Source: Hydractinia symbiolongicarpus
Taxonomy: Eukaryota > Cnidaria > Hydrozoa > Anthoathecata > Hydractiniidae
Direction: 5' to 3'
Length of the DNA: 64,000 nt
Assembly: GCF_029227915.1 (NCBI RefSeq)
Contig: NC_079884.1
Coordinates: 12,398,001 to 12,462,000 of the forward strand
Under the pieces are notes generated by a model. The model was given only the letters and a program-made list of their open reading frames with translations, was not told the DNA's origin and searched no databases. The position numbers were made by a program, and so were the translations under genes. Of this stretch, positions 37,301-47,000 are shown in pieces; position 1 is the first letter of the stretch, and each line of letters starts with the position of its first letter.

Positions 37301-40300
37301 ATGTTTAAAATCTTCAGGGTTAATAACGTTTGATGGGTTTTGTGGGAATATATATACTGGGAATCTTTAGTTTAAAGCTAGCATTAGCTAGCTACAGCAG
37401 CTAATAGCTAGTCACTTAAATATAAACTGGAGACTTAGGTATAAAGAACATGGCTACATATATATATAAATATATATATTCCTAGCTAGCTAGCTAGTTG
37501 TTGGTGGTGGTTGGCTTTTTATGATGCTAGCTATAAAACATGTCTGGCAACAATAATATAATCAAAACTGAAAATAAAACATGAAAAAACCTTACAGAAC
37601 CTTGCTATGATTAATTTATAAAACCATGCTCTTCTTCAAATGTCTTTTTAAAGATTTATTTTGAATGAAAGAGTAGAGAATACTCAAAAAGAACAGCCAT
37701 CTTTTTCGTAAACACAACTTCCGTTTTATGCTGGGAACTTCATTTAACAGTCCGTATGCTTTGTGAATATCTAATACCGTTTCATATGTAGCGATACCTA
37801 TATATATATGCTAACATAGAGTTTTTTGGCATAAGGGTATATATATTTATATCGTTATTAGCAGCGGGTTATATATTTACAGCTTATGTGCGATTTCTAT
37901 GAAGTACAACCCTAATCTTTTTAGTTAAATTTTAGCGTACAGCCACGTCATAAGAAAGTGACCCGTGATTTCCGTGTCGTGGACTCACAGTTTTAGTCAC
38001 GCAAGGGAATTAATATATAAGATATTGACTCCATCTTAACTACATCACATGTAAGCTTGGTTCACACTACAACATTTTGAATATGTTTTAGATTTTTAAG
38101 GGGCTACGAAAAAACACAAGAATGCTCTCCATTATTGATTATATTCTCAATCTCTGCACATTCTCAAGAATGGTGAACCATCCAAAAGCTCAAGATGCAG
38201 GAAAATATACAAATAGATGTCTAGACAATTTGTTTATAAGTAATTTTTTCAGATGATAAATTATTAAATAATTTTACTTTTTAGCCGGGTCTGCAAAATA
38301 TATATAAATATCAGTAGAAAAAAATGTTGTTTTGACAAGAAGGCAAAGTCAAAATGATAACCACAGTATCCAGACAAATGTAAATAAAGGACCGGTAAAC
38401 AAGTGGATTTATCCATGGGCAACCGACTAGTATTTTACTAGTACTAGTCTCTTATAATAATACGGAGCTTCTGTCTGTCTGTCTGTCTGTATGTCTGTGA
38501 CTTTTGCAAATTGGATTATATTCTTCACTATTTTATTTGATAAAATCTGTAAAACATCGCCCATAAAATTGTTCTGTAATTTACCAAATTTTAACGTTAA
38601 AATAATATTAGCATCAAGGGAAAGTATAGTAACATAAGTGAAACCATTACAGTGCACTTAAAATTTTGAGGCCAAATAACTTGGAAACGAGGTGATGACT
38701 TCAATGATATTTTACAGCATGGGCAACTAGGAACCGTCTATGACTAATTTGGGCAAGTTTCCCAAACTGGGTCCTAAAATCAGTTTCGGATTGGACGGGT
38801 TTATGACGTCATCAAAAAACCTTTAAACCATAAAATCTCTGCAACCTTTTGTCAAAAGTACATGATTCTCTACATTTTCTTGATCAGGGTTTCAAGATCT
38901 ATACGATGAAGGCAACACGTATACATATTTCTAAAAAACTTTAAATTTTAATTTTAAAACCCTTATATCTCATTGACCGCTCATCAAAAGCACATGATCA
39001 TATATATTTTCTTGATCAGCAGTTTAAGCTCTACACAATAGAGGCAATGTGAAAACAAGGTGCCAGTCTTTTTCAGAACCAGTTAAAATGCTTACCATTC
39101 GTATATCATCATTCTCGGCTTCACATCCGTTTACATGCTAGCATGGTTTGGACGGGGTATATTAATGACCCTCTTCCAATCTGATCTAGACTGTGTTAGA
39201 TCTAAACTCAACTTCCTCTGTATCAAGTCTGTCCTTAAAACCTCCTGCAAAAGTCTTTCTCTGTCTGCCTCTGGGCTTTGCCTCAGGAACTATAAGTCTC
39301 TACACTTTCTTACCCAATTATCCTCCTCCATTCTTTCCAAGTGCCCCAGCCAATTCAATTGTCTATCTGGATAACATCCTTAATTCTACGGATACTTAGC
39401 CTGCGTCTTAGCTCATCTGAACTCTTTCTGTCTCTGAGACTGGTGTTACACATCCACCTAACCATTCTCATATCATTCCTTTCTAAACGGTCAAGATCTT
39501 CCAGCTTCTCTGCCCAAGAATCACTACCGTACAACATAACACTTCTTGCACAGGACTCATATCCCAAGCACATATTAAAAATCCGGCAAATGCGTTTTGC
39601 GCAATGGACAGACCAGCACACTTCGCTCGCTGGTTCAATATTTTTTTTTCGAAAAGTACATTATAAACAAATATTTCAGCAAGACTCATTCTGGATGAAA
39701 ACAAGGCTGGAGAAGATAAAATCTCTGGATATATCTATATGTTCAAGTCTGTAAATTACATATACATGCCGGAAAAAATAGCCAGTTTGTTTTTCGCCGC
39801 CATCAGCTCAACTTTTGTGTCACTAAAGTTGAAAACCAACAGCCGTTCCGTAGCCCCTTTAAGCCATGTGGATAAAGATTTTTATTTAAAAACAAAGTAC
39901 ACTTTTGCCTATTTGCTTGGATGAGCTGAAAAATAAACAAATTTTTAAAATGATAATATAGTCATACATACTATTACGGATATGTAGACGCTCGATCATC
40001 GTGTTTGGGGTTTACAATTTAAAACGTCACCCATTTTCTACCGCAACAAAGATTAACCTTGGAGCACATATCATACCCATGACATCCTTTGCATGTGCGT
40101 TTTACATTGCACACGTTACTTGATTTACATGTGCAAATCATTGCACATCTACTCAAATATTCCTAAAAAAACTGAGGTGCTATTTTTTGTGGCTGGGTTG
40201 CTGACATCATCAAAATTCAAATCACATTTTTTTAATTTTATCTTGCCTCAGTGGATTTTTCCACTGGGATATTGACTAGTATTTAAATAATATTAAAGTT

Positions 40301-43300
40301 TGGCACAGAAAAAGCAGCATTTAAATAATTTTTAGCGTTTTCCATGATGATTTAATTTAACCACAGGTGGTTTTTTTATGTAATGCAAGCTTACAATTTG
40401 TGTCAATGGATTATTTTGCTTCAAGTTTAATGGGTAAGTATTTATGCATTTCTATACAAGGCAATCACGCGCTAGGAGAAACAATTTCTTTTTTTCTTTG
40501 TTGTTATATTTTTAGCACCTTTTTTTTAATGTGTGATTGCAGTATGGACTTTCTGTGTGCAGGTTATCGGCAAATTGCTGGGATAGTCTATATTCTGAAA
40601 ATACATCAGCTGAGTACCGACGCGAATTACAAAGTCTGCATCAAAAAAAGAAAGTTTAAGCTCAAAGAAGAGCTTTTCATGTCCACATGCCATGCCCATA
40701 TACTTTAGACTGAAATTAATATTCTCTCACAAGCCTTTTTAATTGCTTTGTTTTCACTTGTGGAACTCAAAAAAATAAAAATATAAACATTTTAAGGCGT
40801 ATATTCTAATTTTAACATCAAAAGATGCTTCTAACTGAAAATAAAGTTCGGAATGGACTCTTCCACAACTTACTGCCTATATTATTTTGTCTGTCTATTT
40901 GCGTAACAGGTCCGGAGATTATAAACAACACGCATCACGGTGAAAGTTGTCTAAAGACCACTTTCCAGCGTGTGTGTGTACTTTTATGTAGGTAAAAAAA
41001 GCAGGACTTTGATAGGGTAGAATAGCTACAGTACCGCCTGAATGTAATGTTTCACGATGTCGCCTAACGATGTCATGTTTACATAAAAAACTTTGTGTCT
41101 ATTGTTATCACATGTATTTTGCGTGTTTGTATTATTATCTATAGGTGCGTGTGTTAACAATAATATATATATATATATATATATTCGAAAAAATTTTGTT
41201 GAATTTAAGGCATGCATGTTTTTGTTTAAATGTGTTAACAATCACAAAATATCAACTATAATATTCGGGAATAATATTAACACTCTTTTTACTGTGCTTA
41301 AAAGTTTAGATATTTATAATTATAAACAATAAAAAAGTTTTTTTGCAAGTGTTTTTTCTTATTGCACTAAAAAGTAAATATTTATTTTTTTCATCGCGAT
41401 AAAAAAAAGTTTTCTTTGTTCTTTCCTTTTTAAATTGATCTTGCAACCTATTGTGATTAAACATTCGATCGCGTGGGGTCATTTTTATCGGCGAGGCAAT
41501 TATTTTCTTAAAAAAACAAAAGCTATCACAATGTTATTGTTCTATGTAACTATTCATGCGAGTTTCGCGTCCGCGGTAGATTACATTCAGACTGTACTGT
41601 AGGTGTATATTATAAGAAAATTTTTAACTTTCGTATTTATTAAAGTAATTCTAGCACATTACTTTTTCAACATGTTTTTTTTAATGCTGCTTTTCGTTCT
41701 TAAACTTTTAAAATTCGATTTAAAAAAACATTTCTATCGCCGCTTTTCGCTTATAAACTTTTTTAACTTCAATCTAAAAAAGCATTTCTATCGCCGCATT
41801 TCATTTATAAACTTTTTAACTTCAATCTAAAAAAGCATTTCTATCGCCGTTTTTCGTTCTTAAACTTTTAAAATTCGATCTAAAAAACATTTCTATCACC
41901 GCTTTTCGATTATAAACTTTTAAATTCGATCTAAAAAAACATTTCAATCCCTGCTTTTCGTTTATAAACTTTTAAAATGCGATCTAAAAAACATTTCTAT
42001 CGCTGCATTTCGTTTATAAAAACTTTTAAAATTCAATCTAAAAAAACATTTCTATCGCCTTTCTTCGTTCTTAAATTTTTAAAATGCGATCTAACGAAGC
42101 TTTTCAATCGCCGTTCTTAGTTCTTTAATTTATAAAATGTGATCTAAAAAAGAAGGGTTAACGCTAGCTGTATACCCTAGATTGTTACGCATAAGGCTTC
42201 AAGAATGATATCGACACGGATGATCGCAAAGCCCTCTCGATACAATTTGAAAGTATCGCGGATCGAGAATACCGTCGCGATATGCGAAGCGCGATGTTAA
42301 ATAACCTTTTTCCAGTACTGTAGAACTTCATTTATTTATTACAAAGTTATGTTAATTCCTTGTTTGAAAGAACCATTTAGCTTCAAAAAAAACAAAGTTC
42401 ATCAATTTGATCACGTAATTTGTCAAGAAATGTTAGTTCGAAGCGTGTTGCTGACTGCGCACATTAAAAATGGCTGACAAAATATTTTTTCGAAAATTCT
42501 TGGCACTCTCATAAAACGTGGTGAATAGGTAAAATTCAATCAACTCTGTGTAAATTACATACTTGGTGCTGTCCTTTAACCACCTCGTTAAAAGTTCCTT
42601 ATCCAGACTGGAGGGTTGGAAAAAATAGACCCAGGAAATTTCCATGTTAAAAAAAATATGGCGGATCTTAATGCTTTAAACAATGTAAAGTTTCAAGTTC
42701 AATAATAAATATTGTAATAAACAACCTGTTGTCACTGTTTGCTTTGACATTGTTAATCGTGACAAAACAACCACATGGTTGTTCTTGCGATAAAAATGGG
42801 CCCTGGGTGGGTCACAAACTGAGCTAGTATAGTTTAGGGGACTGGAAATGAATGTGAAGCAATTTGGGAGTGTTATCAGTTGGCATATGAGAATGTTTAA
42901 CTCCCTCTATTGCAGATTATACTATAATGACCAGATTTGAGTGTCGGTTTAGGGCAAAGTGGCCGCGAATGGGTGATTTTGGCTAAGTTGTTGTTTTCTC
43001 TGGTCTGGTGATTATATTTTATCTACGGAAATGCTTGCGTTTGTGCAAAAAAACCTGCAAACTCTTTAACTTTGCAAGTCGATTGTCTATAATATATAAA
43101 TTGCTGAAGGTTTGTTTTAAAAGTTACCAGGTAATAATAGCTAGGTAGCTAGCTATATACCCTTAGAAATTTTAATAATAAGAAATTTTTACCTTCCAAT
43201 CACATAATTTGTCTTTGCAGTTTTTAAAAAAGATATGGTATCAAACAAAATTTGGTCTTCTCTTTCCACAATATTCTTTTTACTTGTGTTAAACTGTCTG

Positions 43301-43323
43301 AGCAGTGTCAACGGATCCGCCAT
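28388..43323 (-). CDS. CDC73: Parafibromin, PAF1 complex subunit CDC73
   Basis: Nuclear subunit of the PAF1 elongation complex. Twenty-one exons give a closed 543-aa frame (human 531): 43193-43323, 35155-35248, 34761-34799, 34603-34633, 34447-34512, 34311-34369, 33572-33601, 33221-33288, 32730-32853, 32125-32247, 31940-32044, 31366-31438, 30856-30920, 30709-30772, 30596-30628, 30104-30191, 29761-29919, 29527-29627, 29100-29176, 28702-28766, 28388-28424. The N-terminus [19 protein letters not shown] matches human MADVLSVLRQYN.... [19 protein letters not shown] lies in exon 2 and NRYDQERF-like [10 protein letters not shown] in exon 12. The Ras-like C-terminal domain starts near residue 369 ([20 protein letters not shown]) and includes [10 protein letters not shown] and [19 protein letters not shown] short basic patch, SKKLKSD at about 134-140, sits where human has its nuclear signal. 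All phases agree and donors are GT. The start codon context is AAAATGGCGG. Intron 1 is 7.9 kb and all others are under 1 kb. Confidence 0.97.
35364..35396 (-). mobile_element. Helitron-like 3' end fragment
   Basis: 'ctagctgtttcccgtggaagaatccactg' is a degenerate terminal hairpin plus CTAG on the minus strand. It lies in CDC73 intron 1, just upstream of exon 2. Confidence 0.4.
35560..37260. repeat. Degenerate ~100-bp satellite in CDC73 intron 1
   Basis: A recurring pattern like 'atattgcatacagtccttcctcacaaaagtttacacaaaatgtcaaaaa' appears with 90-105 bp spacing (for example near 35868, 36171, 36276, 36364, 36463, 36565, 36657, 36747). About 14-16 strongly diverged units span 1.7 kb. The short open frames inside are incidental. 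Confidence 0.65.
38389..38430 (+). mobile_element. Helitron-like 3' end fragment
   Basis: 'aagtggatttatccatgggcaaccgactag' is a hairpin with mismatches followed by CTAG at 38427-38430, preceded by the family's 'aaaggaccgg' segment. Confidence 0.5.
39079..39862. mobile_element. MITE-like dispersed repeat, copy 2, split by a LINE
   Basis: The right part (39570-39862) aligns with 2203-2490 and ends with the same CCGTTCCGTAGCCCC terminus. The left part (39079-39105, 'aaccagttaaaatgcttaccattcg') aligns with the start of copy 1. The two are separated by about 460 bp of LINE sequence. The left terminal repeat is eroded. Confidence 0.65.
39107..39565 (-). pseudogene. LINE reverse-transcriptase 3' end, truncated and frameshifted
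   Basis: The minus strand encodes [15 protein letters not shown], then [20 protein letters not shown] and SSDELRRRL, and after a frameshift [19 protein letters not shown]. This is the conserved C-terminal region of non-LTR retrotransposon polymerases. In-frame stops and frameshifts follow, and the 3' end finishes in 'gaatgatgatata', a LINE-like simple tail. It is 5'-truncated and inserted into the MITE copy in the opposite sense. Dead copy. Confidence 0.8.
41160..41184. repeat. (TA)n microsatellite
   Basis: A run of about 12 TA dinucleotides in CDC73 intron 1. Confidence 0.9.
41690..42150. repeat. ~53-bp minisatellite in CDC73 intron 1
   Basis: About 8.5 tandem units with 52-55 bp period. 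The core is 'gatctaaaaaacatttctatcgccgcttttcgtttataaacttttaaaattc'. Successive 'catttctatcg' motifs sit near 41731, 41785, 41838, 41890, 41942, 41994, 42049 and 42102. The last two units are the most diverged. Confidence 0.85.
42563..42645 (-). CDS. Candidate first exon, nested in CDC73 intron 1
   Basis: A minus-strand ATG opens a protein-like frame ([19 protein letters not shown], then TRWLKDST) that reaches a good donor (CCAA|GTATGT at 42562). The composition is convincing, but no continuation exon was identified, and the family is not recognised. It is in the same orientation as CDC73 and about 550 bp inside its first intron. It may be a small nested gene, an alternative first exon, or chance. 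Confidence 0.3.
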
Positions 43324-44009
43324 TTTAGTTTTAATATTTTGATATCCACGATGGAGAACACAACAATTTTAACACGTGATCAAAAACAAAAGCGAGCATG
43401 AGTTCTTATTTTAATCTATTAAAAGAAAAGTTATATGTAGTTTTGACCCCCCCTCAATTATATTAGAAAATTTCCCATACAAGAGTCTTGCCATTGTGTT
43501 ATTCTTCTTTATTCTTCCGTGTCCTCGTCAATTCTGTTCTGCAGAAATTATGCTCATTGGGAAAACCCCGGTAAACAAAATGACACATGGATTTTATTGG
43601 TGGATAAATTAATAACATATATTTACAGGATTAATGAATGAAATTTCTATTTAATTGAATCCAAATAATCAAAAAAAATTAACATTAAAATGAAATATGT
43701 CAACATTCTATCATACTACCATCACATGATAATTTAGAAATAAGATAGGCGCTGTATAAGAGAGATAATGCAAATCAAAAAGCAAGAACCTGGTTAAAGT
43801 TGTTATGGCCAGTTGTTATTTTAGCATCTCCACCATAAACGGCCTACGCGTGTCTGTTATGAACCCAAAATAAACCTGGAAATTGTGCAGCAAGACAAGT
43901 GCTTTGTTTTGTTTGTAAATTATTTATACAAGGGTACACGCTATTTCATCCAGCTAGCATTTGAAGTTACATGCTGTGTACATTTATTTTGCCTGCTTGT
44001 GAATAAATA
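43324..44009. promoter_or_regulatory. Divergent promoter region CDC73 / PRAS40
   Basis: The start codons of CDC73 (minus) and the PRAS40 homologue (plus) are 686 bp apart, head to head, with no other gene between. Both 5'UTRs and a shared bidirectional promoter must lie here unless distant noncoding exons exist. No TATA box is obvious. The CDC73 start codon lies in an AAAATGGCGG context, similar to a YY1 core site, but this is one sequence and no proof of binding. Confidence 0.5.
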
Positions 44010-47000
44010 ATGGGAAAATACTTCTGCAATTGCTTGAATGTCATCGTTAATGTAACTACTGACGGGGTTAGAGAAGTAAGAGGTAGAGACCTGATACAAG
44101 TTGACTTCAATGATGAATTAGAAAATTGCGACCCCTTCTTCAGTGCAATGTTACTTGATGTGAAGCTGGCAATAAGTGGAGTTGAAGTGGTAAGAAATAA
44201 AGTTTAATTCAATAAGTGGGCATGGGGAAAATGTAATTATAATATAGGGGAAGAGGGACCACAAATCGGTCAATTCACCCTAATTTAAGTCAAGGAGAGC
44301 TCTTTGTAAAAGCAAGTTTTACTTATTCTTGCGGTCAGATTTGCGTCATCACACTGGTTGAACCAATCTCAGGCCAGTATTCAGGTTAAGCAGCCATTGT
44401 GTAGAATTCCTTTCTTTTTTAGTCAAATCTTTAATATGTTTTAGATGCTGCTTAATTTTTGCCATTTTGTGATATTTTAACGCTGTTTTGCTTGTAAATT
44501 CTGTTTAATTAAGGTTTCTACTGTGAAGGTTTGACCATGAAAAGTCCACTTTGTACCCCATCGGAAAGCATTCCGACCGCAAGAATTCAGCATAGTTGCT
44601 TTTTTAAGGGGAACTCCAGTAAAAATCACTTTTTTTTGCTTGTTTTTTACGTACTCAGAAAAGCATAAGAAATAAAAAAAACTTCACTTATTTTTCTTAT
44701 TTAAAATTGTTATACAAGCCTTCGCATATTCAATTTTTTCTCTTAAAAAAACAGACAGGCGCGATTTCATTTAGGACTGGACCCGAATATAAATAATGAC
44801 ATCACATCATGCAGAAAGTTTAAGCGAGCGCAGAGAACGTTCATGTTAAGACTTCTGGCTTACATTAAATCGCTTTTTGTATATAATTTACGTTTAAATC
44901 TTTAAAAATGGTTAGTTGCTCTGCGTTTCGATGTACCAAACGATCAGAGAAGTGTAAAGAAGTTTTCAAAGAACCCCGTCTGTAAAAAAGAAAGAACTCA
45001 AAAATGGCTAAACAAAATACGTCATGCAGGTGATCTACCAAGCGATCAAAGTTTTTATATTTGGTTGGCGCACTTCACAGATAGTTCTTTTAAAAGAGAT
45101 CTGCAGGAAATAAACTTCCATATTAAAATATTACCACTTTGTAAAAATGCCATTTTAGCTAGTGAACCATTTCTTCTCATTAATAATAATAATAATAATA
45201 ATAAATATTTAAAGTGGCTAGCCCAGAAAGTCACAAAAACCTATAGTTAGTGGATTGTTTCCACTGGGGGCCACTAAATTTCTAATTTTCTAAATTTCTT
45301 CTCATTTCAATATTTGTATTTATATCTACAGAACACAACCAAATAACATTTTGTATATTTTTATATTAAATAAAAGAACATACAAATTTCCAATACAAAC
45401 ACAGACAAAAAAGTTTTCTAGTTACATATGTATCTATCGTAGCGCTCAAGTTTCTATTCTTTGTTTTTCAAATAAGAAGCTTTTTTAACGGAAGGACATG
45501 CTGAATATTTTCAGGGGGTAAATGTACCCATTTTCTTCAATCTTTGTAACTTTTTAAGGCTGCATGTAATGCTAATAATGTAGTTTCTAAAACAGCTTTG
45601 TCAAAACAACCACTTATAAGTCAGTAGCATCTGCAACGCATTTATGACTTACCATAATCATCAGAATGATTTTTATTTATACAATATAAACGGAGGTTTT
45701 ACCAACTTATCACTATTATTCGATCTTTCGGTCACACATTTGAATGGTCCTCCATCACAGAGAAAATTTCAACGTTACATAAAATTTGTTTGCATTTGTG
45801 CGCAAAAAAGCGTGTGCGGAGGAAAAATATTGCTGAATTGTGAAATAAAAATAAATTGGCTTGTAAAGTAAGAAAGTTTTTTTACTGAAGCAAATGATAA
45901 AGTTTTTTGACAAAAGAATGTTAAAAAAAGCAAATAAATACATTTTTTATTTCTTTTAAAAGGAAATATTTTGCTAAGAACGTTACTTTGAGTCAGTAAA
46001 AGACACCTTGTCACTTTGCATCATTATTAATTTCTCCCTTGTGAGACACAAAAAGGTTCGAAATCATGTGGCTGTAGCCACACGATTTCAAACGTCTTTC
46101 ATGAAGAGAATTATCTGATTCTATGTTTTCTAAGTTATAATCTTGGTCATTATTACAAGACGTCTTATCAACGAACAATATCAACAGTAAGTAAACAAAC
46201 TTTTAGAAGGTGTGTTGCTGAGCTCACAGACTTTCTGCACGATGTGACGTATGCTTATTTATTCGGACCTAGTCCTCTCGACTTTACGCAACCTTGCAAA
46301 TTTATTTAAAATTGAAGATGTTTACAGACCCAATTAAGGTACAAATAAAGATTTTTAACAATTGTAAAAGTTTTATTCTTACATATTATGTATTGTCTTA
46401 TCAAAATAACATTTTTTTTAAATATTTTTTCACTGTAGTGCCCCTTTAAACTAAATTTTTTAGATCATTATTGTAGCCTATATTATATATATACGATAAT
46501 TAAATTATACTGATAATTAAATTACTCTTGTCATGTCTTTGTGGAAAACTTTTGTGAATTCTTTTAACTTAGTTCATTTGCAAAAGCTATTTACTGTGGC
46601 ACTTTTTTTGTCTACAATAATTTAGCTGTTGCTTAAATTCTTAAGGGAAAATAGACACATCTCAACTTATTTTATCACCAAGCAGCAAGACCTGGTAAAA
46701 TTTTTTGCTTTTTGTACCATGGTTGTAAAAAAATTACAAAATTTTGCACTAAAATAGTTGTTTGTGTTTAATTTTTTTCCAGAAACCAACTAAAGGATGT
46801 TTGCAAGTAACATGCAATTTATTTTAGGCTCAAAGCATGCTTGCAAAGGAAAGACCTTATGGAGACTGGATAGTTTATAATTGTTTAAATTGTGGATGTG
46901 ATACACATGCACTTCATGCAATTAAAGGAGTGGACCGAGTTCTTTTACCAACAACAATGGAGGTTAGTCCTAGGAATATTTTGTTGGTATACTGTATACT

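Larger units (their letters stand above)
38448..40277 (+). mobile_element. Possible long Helitron-like element with nested insertions
   Basis: The family's 5' signature TCTCTTATAATAATACGGAG with a (GTCT)n core starts right after a CTAG at 38447. The family's 3' signature (hairpin CAGTGGATTTTTCCACTGG, then 'gatattgactag') ends at 40277. Between them lie two imperfect copies of a ~100-bp block (38850-38940 and 38965-39055, sharing 'cacatgat...attttcttgatcag') and a nested MITE/LINE pair. Whether these ends belong to one 1.8-kb element or to two fragments cannot be decided here. No Rep or helicase coding is visible, so it would be non-autonomous. Confidence 0.4.
44603..46450 (+). mobile_element. 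Decayed THAP-type DNA transposon
   Basis: The inverted ends TTTAAGGGGAACTCCAGTAAAAA and (reverse complement of the right) TTTAAAGGGGCACTACAGTGAAAAA enclose 1.85 kb. A broken THAP domain sits near the left end, as in THAP-domain (P-element-like) transposases. The remainder shows no clear transposase core. It lies entirely inside PRAS40 intron 1. Confidence 0.5.

Noticed and set aside
37370-37500. GCTA-rich stretch as a regulatory array
   Set aside because: It is a simple degenerate (GCTA)n low-complexity tract at the edge of the satellite; nothing points to function.
40367-40708. Plus-strand open frame and an alternative spliced reading ([15 protein letters not shown]...) near 40550-40660
   Set aside because: The two apparent exons are out of phase with each other, no family is recognised, and the segment lies in CDC73 intron 1 on the opposite strand; likely chance.
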